From an uncultured Coriobacteriia bacterium (GTDB lineage: Bacteria > Actinomycetota > Coriobacteriia > Coriobacteriales > QAMH01): a stretch of DNA of 64,000 nucleotides. The DNA lies in NCBI GenBank assembly GCA_959608885.1, contig CAUHSG010000010.1:1-64000 (forward strand), given 5' to 3'. Position numbers and translations under genes: made by a program. Under the pieces are notes generated by a model. That model made no database searches and was not told the origin of the DNA. It saw only the letters and a program-made list of their open reading frames with translations. Shown in pieces: positions 1 through 9,116 of this stretch (within the stretch, counting starts at the first letter, position 1; each line of letters starts with the position of its first letter).

Positions 1-55
1 ATGCGGACTCCAATCCGGACCGATCGAACGGTCCAACTTTTCGTCCGCACCCCCA

Positions 56-154
56 TGACCCTAGGAAAACGTCGAAAACGTGCACGATGTGTCACGTGAC
101 CCTAGGAAAACGTGAAAAAGCTGCATGGGGCATCGCGTGACCCTAGGAAAACGT
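56..154. repeat. Three direct repeats of a 17-mer with a 41-bp period
   Basis: The 17-mer TGACCCTAGGAAAACGT occurs exactly at 56-72, 97-113 and 138-154, so each copy starts 41 bases after the last. The 24 bases between copies differ. The array lies beyond the 3' end of serA and may continue to the left of the window. A 17-base repeat is too short for a normal CRISPR. No gene is seen in bases 1-231. Confidence 0.85.
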
Positions 155-231
155 CATTTTCCTGCAGTTGCACGCGAAAGGGCCGCGAGCATAGTGCCCA
201 CGGCCCTTCACCTGCGACGCTACCAGAACCT

Positions 232-1815
232 CTACAGGTCGATGTACCAGATGCGCTCGATGTCGAGCGTCGCCTCCAAATCGCGACGTACATTGGCGGG
301 AACAGGCTGGTTGAGGTTGATGAGCACCTCGACCAGGGGATGCTCGGAATCCTTGGCGATCTGCATGGACTCGACGTTGATGCCCGCATCGCCAAACACC
401 GTGCCGATCTTGCCAATCTGGCCGGGTTTGTCCTCGTACTCGAGCACGACGAAATCCTTCATCGGCACGAAGTCGACGGGCAGGCCCATGAAGTTGATGA
501 TACGCGGCATGTCCGAGGTCATATCGCGCGTGACGCTGATGGAGTACACGTCGTCACCACACGACGCTTCGATCTCAATATAGCTCGGATAGCTCTCCGA
601 AAGCGGGTCGGTAGCGGTCTCGACGACGATGCCACGCTGCTCGGCGATATAGCTTGCGTTGATGATGTTGACGGTGACTTCGCTGTTGAACGTCACGCCA
701 CCCGCAAGCGCCGCCATTCCCAGGATCGTCGGATCCGTGTCTGCTATCTTGCCACATGCCGTGACCTTCAGCTTCTCGATGCCGCCACCAACGACCTGCG
801 ACAGAATCTCGCCGCCGCGCTGGGCAACGGGGATGAAGTACTTAAGCTGCGCCATGACATCGGCCGGGATGCGTGCGGCGTTCACCGCCGTGGCAACCGT
901 CTTGCCCTCGAGACCGGCGATGACGTACTCGGCGATCTGCGTGGCAGCACGGGTCTGGGCCTCCTTAGTGGATGCGCCCAAATGCGGGGTGATGACGGCG
1001 TTCTCGAACTTGTGGATGGGTGAACCGGAAACGGGCTCGTTCTCCCACACGTCGATGCCAGCGCCGGCAAGATGGCCGTTCTCGAGCGCATCGGCAAGCG
1101 CATCGAGGTCAACCAGACCGCCGCGGGCGACGTTGAGGACGATGGCGCCCTCCGGCATCTCGGCTAGCTGCTTGGCACCGATCATGCCAGTGGTCTCGGG
1201 GGTCTTGGGCATGTGCAGGGTGATGAAGTCGGATTGCTTGCACACCTCGTCGATGTCATCGAGCAGCGTGATGCCGTAGTGGGCGGCGCGCTCGGGCGGG
1301 CAGTACGGGTCATAGCCGATGAGCTTCATGCCAAAGGCGGCGGCGCGCTCGGCAACAAGCAGACCGACGTGACCGGTACCGAAGATGCCGAGCGTCTTGT
1401 CCTGAAGCTCCTTGCCCGTGAACTTGGAGCGATCCCACTTGCCTTCCTTCATGGACGCGCTCGCAGCAGCGGTGTTGCGTGCGGTGGCGAGCATGAGCGC
1501 CATGGTCTGCTCGGCAGCGGACACGACGTTAGAGATCGGTGCGTTGCATACGATGATGCCGCGCTCGGTAGCAGCCTCGCGATCGATGTTGTCGACGCCC
1601 ACACCGGCGCGGCCGATAATCTTGAGCTTGGTTCCGGCTTCGATGACCTCGCGGGTGACCGTCGTGGCAGAACGCACGATGAGCGCGTCATACTCGGGAA
1701 TCATCTCGACGAGTTCCTCAGGTGTGGTATCGGGCTTGAACGTGACTTCGTAGCCGGCATCCTCGAGCACGGCGATGCCAGCCTTGTTGAACTTCTCCGG
1801 AATCAGTATCTTCAT
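232..1815 (-). CDS. serA: D-3-phosphoglycerate dehydrogenase
   Basis: Cytosolic enzyme that oxidises 3-phosphoglycerate to 3-phosphohydroxypyruvate with NAD, the first step of serine synthesis. The 527-residue product has the long-form length. It shows the NAD motif GTGHVG at about 146-151, the segment NVARGG, the catalytic-His segment TPHLGAST, an intervening domain and a C-terminal ACT domain beginning near KPGQIGKIGTVF, which usually gives serine feedback control. The ATG at 1815 was chosen because GAGGA lies just upstream and the protein then starts MKILIPEKF; the open frame further upstream is not conserved-looking. serC, the next pathway step, lies about 9 kb away on the same strand. 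Confidence 0.96.
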   Translation of the reverse strand: MKILIPEKFNKAGIAVLEDAGYEVTFKPDTTPEELVEMIPEYDALIVRSATTVTREVIEAGTKLKIIGRAGVGVDNIDREAATERGIIVCNAPISNVVSAAEQTMALMLATARNTAAASASMKEGKWDRSKFTGKELQDKTLGIFGTGHVGLLVAERAAAFGMKLIGYDPYCPPERAAHYGITLLDDIDEVCKQSDFITLHMPKTPETTGMIGAKQLAEMPEGAIVLNVARGGLVDLDALADALENGHLAGAGIDVWENEPVSGSPIHKFENAVITPHLGASTKEAQTRAATQIAEYVIAGLEGKTVATAVNAARIPADVMAQLKYFIPVAQRGGEILSQVVGGGIEKLKVTACGKIADTDPTILGMAALAGGVTFNSEVTVNIINASYIAEQRGIVVETATDPLSESYPSYIEIEASCGDDVYSISVTRDMTSDMPRIINFMGLPVDFVPMKDFVVLEYEDKPGQIGKIGTVFGDAGINVESMQIAKDSEHPLVEVLINLNQPVPANVRRDLEATLDIERIWYIDL

Positions 1816-2023
1816 GACTATCCTCATTCTCTTGTTGCCATAATGAGACGGCGTAGCAAATGCAATTATTGTAGTCACCCTCCATCTCGGGCGATAAGGG
1901 CTTCCCCCTTTTGTTTCGACAAGCGTCATGAAAACTGTATATTTATATCGATTTGGCGGTTTTATCTCATAAAGTACGATTGAACACTCTTGATATTACC
2001 GCTATATCGCATATTTTAATCAT

Positions 2024-3025
2024 ATGACAAAACAGGCACACATCATCCTTGCCTACGAAAGCTCGCTCGCCTATTGGCGCAACCCAGCAGCGAAACGTGG
2101 GCGAATCCTAGACGCCGTCGAGGCGCGTAACTTTATCGATCGCGCGTGCGGAAGCGCTCACGTGCAGACACTCGACAGTGCCCTTTCGTCGGGCGTGCTC
2201 GCGGGAATGAACAAGCCGCTTGACCTGCTCACCGTCAACCGAAACGAAAGACGCTCCACCAAACGGGCGCGATTCCATTGCGTGCAAACCGCCCTGCCAG
2301 ACGGAGCACTTGTCCTGGTTGACGAAACGACCCTTCCCGACGGCACAAGTCTGCATATCGCACTCACTAGCCCCGAATTCTGCTTCTTGCAGATGGCACG
2401 CTCGCTTGCATGGTTCGATTTGATCGCCCTCGGCTTCGAGCTCTGCGGGGACTACGCGCTTGTCCCCGATGCTCCACGCGGATTTCTTCCCCGCAGCTCC
2501 ATCAGCACACCGGAGGGCCTTGCCACCTTCGCGGAAAGTGCCCATAACTTCACGGGAGCCAAGGCGGCTCGCAAGGCGGCCCGACAAATCCTGCAAGGAT
2601 CGCGTTCGCCCAGGGAAACGAAGGTCTGCATGCTCGCGCATCTTCCCCGACTGCAGGGAGGAATGGGGTGCAAGGCCCCTCTGCTCGGCCAGAAAATCGA
2701 GGCGCCCGATCCCGCCGCTCGCATTCTTGGCACGCGCACCTTCAAACCCGACCTCTATTGGCCCGAATACCGCATGGCCGTCGAGTACAGCAGCCATACG
2801 TGGCCATCGGCACATGAGCGCCTGAATTACGACAAGCTCGTGCGCAATGCATATCGCATGCTCGGAATCACCGCTATCTCGCTTGGTAAAGACGACCTGT
2901 CCGACGATGCAGGACTGCGAAAGCGATTCGAGCTCGTCAATCGCAAATGCGGACGGCGCTTGCAGGCGCCGAACGATCGGCATTTGGCTCGGCAGCTCGA
3001 ATTACTCAGCTGGATGAGCAGCTAG
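2024..3025 (+). CDS. Uncharacterised protein with a restriction-endonuclease-like C-terminus
   Basis: Product of 333 residues with no signal peptide or membrane segment. Around residues 241-257 the segment KPDLYWPEYRMAVEYSS places Asp and Glu in hydrophobic strands, followed by a basic helix (HERLNYDKLVRNAYR). This resembles the PD-(D/E)XK fold of DUF559/Vsr-like nucleases, but the Lys of the motif is replaced, so nuclease activity is uncertain. It is divergent from serA across an AT-rich promoter region (about 1930-2020) and no methylase or other defence gene is adjacent. Such stand-alone proteins are, as far as I recall, common in Coriobacteriia. Function not assigned. Confidence 0.7.
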   Translation: MTKQAHIILAYESSLAYWRNPAAKRGRILDAVEARNFIDRACGSAHVQTLDSALSSGVLAGMNKPLDLLTVNRNERRSTKRARFHCVQTALPDGALVLVDETTLPDGTSLHIALTSPEFCFLQMARSLAWFDLIALGFELCGDYALVPDAPRGFLPRSSISTPEGLATFAESAHNFTGAKAARKAARQILQGSRSPRETKVCMLAHLPRLQGGMGCKAPLLGQKIEAPDPAARILGTRTFKPDLYWPEYRMAVEYSSHTWPSAHERLNYDKLVRNAYRMLGITAISLGKDDLSDDAGLRKRFELVNRKCGRRLQAPNDRHLARQLELLSWMSS

Positions 3026-3137
3026 CTCTTCCGGACGGTCAGCCGCACCGCATTCGCTCTTTCGAGCTTCCCGTCTGGCTGTCTGTTCGCACATGCGCTA
3101 CTATCGCTTGCAGTAACAACACGCGAAAGGATGCCCC

Positions 3138-3494
3138 ATGGCCTCAGCATACGATGTCATCGTCGATACCCCCAAGTACCACCTCCAGGGAAAGGCAAAG
3201 CTTGAGCTCTTGGGCGAGACGGCGCGTGCGCATCTCGACATCACCGATGTGGGCTCGCTTGACGGAGAGGGAACCCGCAACGGCAAGGAATTCGACGTCT
3301 CTGGCATCGCGCACATTGACGGCAAGGACATCGAGTTTACCGCCCATGGCGCGACCTGGGCAAATAGCATCGATGTCAAGGCGCAGACGAGCATCGGCGA
3401 GGTCGTCATCTACGGAACGATGACCGGTTACTCCGCAGGTGACGTCGTTGGCAACGACGCCGGCTTTGCGGGCCGCTGGGCTGACGTGCAATAA
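3138..3494 (+). CDS. Hypothetical beta-rich protein
   Basis: Product of 118 residues starting MASAYDVIVDTPKYHLQGKA, with GAAAGGA upstream of the ATG. Alternating hydrophobic and polar residues suggest an all-beta fold; there is no signal peptide, membrane segment or cysteine. It stands alone between the nuclease-like gene and the cupin regulator and is followed five bases later by a family-1 palindrome. I do not recognise the family. Confidence 0.7.
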   Translation: MASAYDVIVDTPKYHLQGKAKLELLGETARAHLDITDVGSLDGEGTRNGKEFDVSGIAHIDGKDIEFTAHGATWANSIDVKAQTSIGEVVIYGTMTGYSAGDVVGNDAGFAGRWADVQ

Positions 3495-3498
3495 ACGG

Positions 3499-3531
3499 CG
3501 TGACAAAAGGCGCCGGGGACGTTTTGTCACG
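3499..3531 (+). repeat. Family-1 palindrome R1
   Basis: Outer arms CGTGACAAAA / TTTTGTCACG around a CGCCGGGG core. The CGTGAC/GTCACG ends replace the usual CCAGAC/GTCTGG, as also in R17. It lies directly after the hypothetical gene ending at 3494. Confidence 0.85.
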
Positions 3532-3640
3532 TTATAGTTCCCGTAAGTTTTCCTCGTGTGCAAAAACGCGTGTTTTTCTTGCATAGCGCATGGTCGCGGT
3601 ATATCCTCAACGACAATTCCACTCCAGAGAAAGGTCGATC

Positions 3641-4192
3641 ATGTCAACTGATTTCATCGCCATTGGCGAACGCATCCGCGGCATTCGCGAGGCCTGCGAC
3701 GTCACGGTCGAGGACATGGCCGCCGACCTCGATGTCGATCTGGAAACCTATATCCAATGGGAGGAGACGGGTGCCGACGTACCCATCTCGGCCATCTATC
3801 ACATGGCGAACCGCTTTGGCATCGAATTCACCGAAATCCTGACAGGCAAGTCCGGGCACCTCGACACCTTCCACCTCATCAAGGCGGGCGAAGGCCGCGA
3901 GGTCGACCGCCTTCCGGGCTATCACTTCGAGGACCTTGCCTGGCGCTTCACCCGGAAGGACTTCCAGCCCCTGCTCGTCACACTTGATCCCCATGACGAG
4001 CCCGCGGAGCTCGTCGACCACCGAGGCCAGGAGTTCAATTACATCCTCGAGGGCTCTATCGTCTTCACCTTCGGTGACCGCGAGATAGTCCTCGATGCTG
4101 GAGACTCCATCTTCTTCAACCCGGAACACAGGCACGGGCAGCGCTGCAACGGTAACGTACCGGCCAAGTTCCTCACCATCATTAGCGAATAA
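3641..4192 (+). CDS. XRE-family regulator with cupin domain
   Basis: A 183-residue cytosolic DNA-binding protein. Residues about 9-62 form a helix-turn-helix (IGERIRGIREACDVTVEDMA...) and about 107-180 a cupin barrel with the segment GDSIFFNPEHRHGQRC, a likely ligand or metal site. This architecture is that of small-molecule-sensing repressors. The ATG at 3641 follows GAGAAAGG. The gene lies 52 bases before an acyl-CoA synthetase on the same strand, which suggests it regulates that gene; this pairing recurs in anaerobes as far as I recall. Its TAA touches palindrome R2, which fills most of the gap. Confidence 0.88.
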   Translation: MSTDFIAIGERIRGIREACDVTVEDMAADLDVDLETYIQWEETGADVPISAIYHMANRFGIEFTEILTGKSGHLDTFHLIKAGEGREVDRLPGYHFEDLAWRFTRKDFQPLLVTLDPHDEPAELVDHRGQEFNYILEGSIVFTFGDREIVLDAGDSIFFNPEHRHGQRCNGNVPAKFLTIISE

Positions 4193-4219
4193 GACAAAAG
4201 TGCCCCGGCGATTTTTGTC
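4193..4219 (-). repeat. Family-1 palindrome R2
   Basis: GACAAAAG ... TTTTTGTC around CCCCGGCG. It begins on the base after the stop codon of the cupin regulator and lies between that gene and the acyl-CoA synthetase. Confidence 0.85.
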
Positions 4220-4244
4220 ACGTTATTAAGGAAAGCATAGAACC

Positions 4245-5918
4245 GTGGATTACATACTCAGCAAATATTGCCCCCGCATCGAATTCGACTCGTACGAGGA
4301 TTTCTACGACAACTTCAAGATCGACGTGCCCGAGAACTTCAACTTCGCCTACGACGTCGTAGACGAGTGGGCGCGTGTCGAGCCCGAGAAGAAGGCTCTC
4401 GTGTGGATCAACGACGCTGGCGAAGAGCGCGAGTTTACCTTCACGGACATTTCGCTGCTCTCCAACCGCGCCGCCAACGCCTTTTGGAAGCTCGGCATCC
4501 GCAAGGGCGACGTCGTGATGATAATGCTGCGTCGTCGCTGGGAATACTGGGTGTGCGCCATGGCGTTGTGCAAGATCGGCGCCTCGATCATCCCGGCGAC
4601 CATCCAGCTCACCTCGAAGGACATCGCGTACCGCGCAAACTCCGCAGCCGTCAAGATGCTCATCTGCGTCGATGACGACTACGTGGTCGAGCAGGTGGAG
4701 GGCGCCCTTCCCAACTCGCCCAGCATCAAGGAGAAGGTGCTCGTCGCGGGCAAACGCGACGGCTGGCTGTCTTTCGACGAGCTCATCGAGGACGAGAGCG
4801 ACCAGTGGGAGCGCCCCACGGGCGATGATGCCACGCAAATCGACGACATCATGCTCATCTACTTCACGAGCGGCACCACGGGTAACGCCAAGGCCGTGGA
4901 GCACAGCTTCAAGCACCCGCTCGGACACATCCTCACCGCCAAGTACTGGCAGCAGGTGCGCGAGAACCGCCTGCACATGAGCGTCACCGACAGCGGCTGG
5001 GCCAAGTTCGGTTGGGGCAAGATCTACGGTCAGTGGATTGCCGGCGCCGCGATCTTCGCCTACGACATGGACAAGTTCGTACCCGCTAAGCTGCTGCAGG
5101 TTATGCAAGACTACGACCTCGCGACCTTCTGCGCGCCGCCGACCATGTACCGCTTCATGCTGCAAGAGGACGTCGCTGCCTACGACCTCTCGTCCATCGA
5201 GAACTTCGCGACTGCGGGCGAGCCGCTCAACGGCGAGGTGACCATCCAGTGGGAGAAACTCACCGGCAAGAAGATTCGCGAGGGCTTTGGCCAGACCGAA
5301 GGCCCCGTGCTGCTGGCGACCTATCCGTGGATCGAGCCGCGTCCCGGTTCCATGGGAAAGCCAAGCCCGCTGCTCAACATCAAGCTGCTCGATGACGACG
5401 GCTACGAGGTAGACGACGGTAGCGAGGGTGCTATCTGCGTTACCAGCCTCAAGGAGGCCTATCCGCCGGGTCTGTTCGTCGGCTACTACAACGACCCCGA
5501 ACGCACGGCCGAAGCCGTAGGTGGCGAGTATTACAACCTGCACGACATGGCCTGGCGCGACACGGAAGGGTACTGCTACTTCGTCGGCCGTAACGACGAC
5601 GTCATCAAGTGCTCGGGCTACCGCATCGGGCCCTTCGAGGTGGAAAGTGCGCTTGTGGCGCATCCGGCCGTCGTCGAGTGCGCGGTGACCGCCGCTCCCG
5701 ACCCCGTGCGTGGCAAGGTCGTGAAGGCCTCCATCATCCTGGCCAAGGGCTACGAGCCGAGCGACGAACTCACGAAGGAGCTGCAGGACCACGTCAAGCA
5801 CACGACGGCGCCGTACAAGTACCCGCGCATCGTGGAGTACGTCGATGATCTACCCAAGACCATCGGCGGCAAGATCAAGCGCAAGATGATCCGTAACGCT
5901 GACGGGGTCAACGACTAG
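4245..5918 (+). CDS. AMP-binding acyl-CoA synthetase
   Basis: A 557-residue adenylate-forming enzyme that activates a carboxylic acid with ATP and joins it to CoA. Visible motifs are the phosphate loop YFTSGTTGNAK (about 206), FGQTEG, the hinge segment GRNDDVIKCSGYRIG (about 448) and the C-terminal lysine segment GGKIKRK (about 542). Its length and N-terminus resemble acetyl- or medium-chain acyl-CoA synthetases; the acid cannot be read from sequence. GTG at 4245 follows AAGGAAAG. The upstream XRE-cupin gene is the probable regulator and the downstream ilvN gene is convergent. Confidence 0.92.
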   Translation: MDYILSKYCPRIEFDSYEDFYDNFKIDVPENFNFAYDVVDEWARVEPEKKALVWINDAGEEREFTFTDISLLSNRAANAFWKLGIRKGDVVMIMLRRRWEYWVCAMALCKIGASIIPATIQLTSKDIAYRANSAAVKMLICVDDDYVVEQVEGALPNSPSIKEKVLVAGKRDGWLSFDELIEDESDQWERPTGDDATQIDDIMLIYFTSGTTGNAKAVEHSFKHPLGHILTAKYWQQVRENRLHMSVTDSGWAKFGWGKIYGQWIAGAAIFAYDMDKFVPAKLLQVMQDYDLATFCAPPTMYRFMLQEDVAAYDLSSIENFATAGEPLNGEVTIQWEKLTGKKIREGFGQTEGPVLLATYPWIEPRPGSMGKPSPLLNIKLLDDDGYEVDDGSEGAICVTSLKEAYPPGLFVGYYNDPERTAEAVGGEYYNLHDMAWRDTEGYCYFVGRNDDVIKCSGYRIGPFEVESALVAHPAVVECAVTAAPDPVRGKVVKASIILAKGYEPSDELTKELQDHVKHTTAPYKYPRIVEYVDDLPKTIGGKIKRKMIRNADGVND

Positions 5919-5944
5919 CACCTAGCATCCGTGCAAAATCGCAG

Positions 5945-6418
5945 CTAGTCAGTTGCTAGCGCGACCTTGCCGGTACGAATCATTTCCCTGATGCCGTAGG
6001 GGCCAAGTAACGCCTCAAACGCCTCGATCCTCTCGGCGGTGTCCGTGAGCTCGATGATGAGCGAATCGGTTGCCCCGCCGTCGACGCGTGCGCCGAAGAG
6101 TCCCGCAAGCTCGATGATCTCGCCGCGCTTCTCGGGCTCGGCACTCACCTTGAAGAGCACGAGCTCGCGCTCGATGTGGTCCTTATCGGTGAGATCGGTC
6201 ACCTTGTACACGTTGATGAGCTTGTGAAGCTGCTTGGTCACCTGCTCGACGATGCGCTCGTCGGCATCGACCACCATCGTCACACGGCTGCGCACGTCCT
6301 CCTCGGTGATGCTGACGGCGAGGGACTCGATGTTGAAGCCGCGGCGCGCGATGAGGCCGGCGATGCGGGCGAGCACGCCCGGTTTGTTGTCCACCCATAC
6401 GGAAAGAATGCGCGACAT
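5945..6418 (-). CDS. ilvN: Acetolactate synthase small (regulatory) subunit
   Basis: A 157-residue subunit that binds the IlvB catalytic subunit and confers valine feedback control in branched-chain amino acid synthesis. The N-terminal ACT domain starts MSRILSVWVDNKPGVLARIA, followed by RRGFNIESLAV and a C-terminal domain ending in EMIRTGKVALATD. The ATG at 6418 gives the classical start. It sits only two bases after the ilvB stop, so the pair is an operon. Confidence 0.95.
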   Translation of the reverse strand: MSRILSVWVDNKPGVLARIAGLIARRGFNIESLAVSITEEDVRSRVTMVVDADERIVEQVTKQLHKLINVYKVTDLTDKDHIERELVLFKVSAEPEKRGEIIELAGLFGARVDGGATDSLIIELTDTAERIEAFEALLGPYGIREMIRTGKVALATD

Positions 6419-6420
6419 GG

Positions 6421-8139
6421 CTACTCCTCGTCTCGCAGGTCTGACACGCCCTTGGCCGAGCCATCGCATGCGTCCTTGGGGTATACGTCCTCGTCACTCG
6501 CAATGGGAATCCACAGCAGCGCCGGCCCCTCGCTTGCAAGCCACTGCCGCATTGCTGCCTCAAGCTCCGACGGGCTCTCGACCTTGCTTGCGCTCCACCC
6601 GTAGGCACGGGCGAGCGCGACGAAATCGGGATTCCCGGTGAATAGGGTCTGGCTGTATCGCCTGTCATGGAACTGCTCTTGCATCTGGCGCACCATTCCC
6701 AAACAGTTGTTGTCGAGAAGCAGCACCTTGACCGGTAGCCCGTTCTCGTGAATCGTCGCCATCTCCTGAATGTTCATCTGAATCGAACCGTCGCCCGTGA
6801 TGCAGATGACGCGGCTGTCGGGCATGCCGAGCTGAGCGCCCATTGCCGCCGGTAACCCGAATCCCATCGTCCCCGCACCACCGCTCGACACGAAGGTGCG
6901 TGGCCTTGTGGTGTGAAAGAGCTGGCTTGCCCACATCTGGTGCTGGCCCACGTCGGTGGTGAGGATGGTGTCGTGGTCCTTTGTGAGCTCATCCAGGAGC
7001 ATCATCACCTGCTCGGGGCGAATCGTGCCCTCCCCACGCATGTTGCGGTGGGGCCTTTCCTGCTTCCACTGTGCGATATCCTCGAGCCATGCGGAGGTCT
7101 GCGGACGTGCATCGTTCTTGTGCAGTTCCTCGACGAGAGCGGCGAGCACCGTCTTCACGTCACCCACGATGGGAATGTCGGCATGGTGGTTCTTGCCGAT
7201 CTCGGCGGGGTCGATGTCGATATGTATCACGCGCGCGTGCGGTGCGAATCCCTGCGCGTCACCCGTCGAGCGGTTCGCGAAGCGCGTGCCCACGGCAAGC
7301 ACGAGGTCGCTCTCATGCATCGCCTCGTTTGCCGCCGGAAGACCGTACATTCCCAGCATTCCCAGGTTGAGTGGGCTGTCCTCGGGGAAACCCCCCTTGC
7401 CGGTGAGCGTCGTCGCAACGGAAATCTGCATCGACTCGGCAAGTTGCGTGAGCTCGGCCGTCGCACCCGAGGCGATGACACCGCCTCCCGCGTAGATGAC
7501 GGGACGCTTCGCCTTCTCGATTGCGCGCGCCGCCTGCTTCACCTGCTTGCTATTGCCCTTGTACGTGGGCTTGTACGACTGGAGCTTGACCTCGGCGGGA
7601 TAGTCGTACGCAACGTCGAGCTCGCGCGCGAGGTTGCTCGGAATGTCGATGACCACGGGGCCCGGACGTCCGGTCGAGGCGATGTGATATGCCTGGGCGA
7701 TGGTCGCGGGGATGTCGGCCGCATTCTTGACGAGATAGCTGTGCTTCACGATGGGAAGCGTGATACCCGTCATGTCCGACTCCTGAAACGCATCACTACC
7801 CAGCGCGTCGGTGGGAACCTGACCGGTGATGATGATGAGTGGGATGGAGTCCATGTACGCCGTGGCGATGCCCGTAACCGTGTTGGTGGCACCGGGGCCG
7901 CTCGTGACGATGACGGTGCCGACCTTGCCGGTTGCACGCGCGTAGCCATCAGCGGCATGCACCGCGCCTTGCTCGTGACGCACGAGGACGTGGTTGAGTT
8001 GCGAGCTATCGTAGAGCGCATCGTAGATGTCGAGGGCATGGCCACCGGGATAGCCGAAGACGGTTTCGACGCCGGCATCCTCGAGCGCCTGTATGAGGCA
8101 TTGTGCGCCGTTCATCTTCGTTTCGTTGTGTTTGCTCAT
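6421..8139 (-). CDS. ilvB: Acetolactate synthase large (catalytic) subunit
   Basis: Thiamine-diphosphate enzyme joining two pyruvates into acetolactate, or pyruvate and 2-oxobutyrate, for valine, leucine and isoleucine synthesis. Seen are the catalytic glutamate segment RHEQGAVHAADGYARA and the cofactor motif GDGSIQMNIQE ... NNCLGMV. With the ATG at 8139 the product is 572 residues, normal for the family; 8115 is an alternative start. The frame stays open upstream through palindrome R3 to 8226, but those residues (KPDKSAPATFVWF) come from the repeat and are not part of the enzyme. Confidence 0.95.
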   Translation of the reverse strand: MSKHNETKMNGAQCLIQALEDAGVETVFGYPGGHALDIYDALYDSSQLNHVLVRHEQGAVHAADGYARATGKVGTVIVTSGPGATNTVTGIATAYMDSIPLIIITGQVPTDALGSDAFQESDMTGITLPIVKHSYLVKNAADIPATIAQAYHIASTGRPGPVVIDIPSNLARELDVAYDYPAEVKLQSYKPTYKGNSKQVKQAARAIEKAKRPVIYAGGGVIASGATAELTQLAESMQISVATTLTGKGGFPEDSPLNLGMLGMYGLPAANEAMHESDLVLAVGTRFANRSTGDAQGFAPHARVIHIDIDPAEIGKNHHADIPIVGDVKTVLAALVEELHKNDARPQTSAWLEDIAQWKQERPHRNMRGEGTIRPEQVMMLLDELTKDHDTILTTDVGQHQMWASQLFHTTRPRTFVSSGGAGTMGFGLPAAMGAQLGMPDSRVICITGDGSIQMNIQEMATIHENGLPVKVLLLDNNCLGMVRQMQEQFHDRRYSQTLFTGNPDFVALARAYGWSASKVESPSELEAAMRQWLASEGPALLWIPIASDEDVYPKDACDGSAKGVSDLRDEE

Positions 8140-8166
8140 CGTGGTTTCGTCGTTTCCCTCGTCATT

Positions 8167-8205
8167 AAACCAGACAAAAGTTGCCGGGGCGCTTTTGTCT
8201 GGTTT
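8167..8205 (+). repeat. Family-1 palindrome R3
   Basis: AAACCAGACAAAAG ... CTTTTGTCTGGTTT with TGCCGGGG core, in the 87-base gap between the sulfite-exporter-like gene and ilvB, about 28 bases upstream of the ilvB start. Confidence 0.92.
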
Positions 8206-8226
8206 TGATTCATGCATTATACGCAT

Positions 8227-9066
8227 TTACAGCAAGGCAAACTCGTTTACCACGAGCATAACGGCAGCGATGGCAAGCAGGCCGGCGAAGATGAAGCGCA
8301 AAGTGCGCTCGGGGACACGTGGCACAAGCCAGGCACCGAGCACGGCGCCGGGAATGGCCCCCACACACAGCATGATGCCCGCAAGGTAATCGATATGACC
8401 GAGGAAAGCCTGCTGGATGACACCGGGGATGGCGAGGATGATGATGGCGATGAGCGAAGTGCCCGAGGTGCGCTTCATGGGAATGCCGAGCCATGCCGTC
8501 ATGAGCGGCACCATGATGAAACCACCGCCCACGCCCACGTAGCCCGAGGCGAAGCCGGCTATCAGGCCGATGATCACCGCAAGCACGACGTTTCTACGCG
8601 TGAAGCCGAAGGCGCAGGGCTCGGCGTCCGAAGAGGCAACCGGGGCGTTTGCCCGCACGTTGCCGGATTCCGAAGAAGCGGGCTTCTTCCCCATTCGCAA
8701 CGCTTTGCTCAGCATGGTAAATGCCGAGTAGGCGATGACGATGGCAGCCACCACCATGATGAGCCACGTCGGAGAAACCGAACCCAGGTACACGCCCGCC
8801 GATGAGGTTGTGGCTCCGGCGACACCGAGGAGAATGCCTAGCTTGGGAAGGCAGCTACGTGCGCGAATATGCGCGATGGCTCCGGTAAGCGAGATGGGAA
8901 TAATGGCGAAGAGCGAGGTCGCCGTGGACATGAAGGCGTTAAGGCCATATCCCAAGCGCAGGACGGGAATCATGATGGTTCCGCCGCCGATGCCGAGCAT
9001 TCCGGAAAACACGCCGATACCGACGCCAACGAGCACGAGCCCTACAGATGTGATGATGATTTCCAT
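8227..9066 (-). CDS. TauE/SafE-family membrane permease
   Basis: A 279-residue inner-membrane protein with about eight hydrophobic segments. Two family-typical repeats are seen: GVFSGMLGIGGGTIMIPVL near the N-terminus and AGFASGYVGVGGGFIMVPLM in the second half. The TauE/SafE family exports sulfite, sulfoacetate or other organosulfur and carboxylate anions; the substrate cannot be told here. ATG at 9066. It lies upstream of ilvBN on the same strand, separated by a palindrome, and no sulfur gene is adjacent. Confidence 0.88.
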   Translation of the reverse strand: MEIIITSVGLVLVGVGIGVFSGMLGIGGGTIMIPVLRLGYGLNAFMSTATSLFAIIPISLTGAIAHIRARSCLPKLGILLGVAGATTSSAGVYLGSVSPTWLIMVVAAIVIAYSAFTMLSKALRMGKKPASSESGNVRANAPVASSDAEPCAFGFTRRNVVLAVIIGLIAGFASGYVGVGGGFIMVPLMTAWLGIPMKRTSGTSLIAIIILAIPGVIQQAFLGHIDYLAGIMLCVGAIPGAVLGAWLVPRVPERTLRFIFAGLLAIAAVMLVVNEFALL

Positions 9067-9116
9067 GGACTACATGATAGGGGGAATATCTGCGGGGCAA
9101 GATGTCCCATCCGCTG

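Noticed and set aside
56..154. CRISPR array
   Set aside because: Repeats are only 17 bases with 24-base spacers, three copies, no cas genes in the window.
4218..5801. Long minus-strand frame opposite the acyl-CoA synthetase
   Set aside because: The plus-strand gene has clear catalytic motifs; the minus frame has none.
8140..8226. N-terminal extension of ilvB
   Set aside because: The residues are the translation of palindrome R3 and the family start fits the ATG at 8139.
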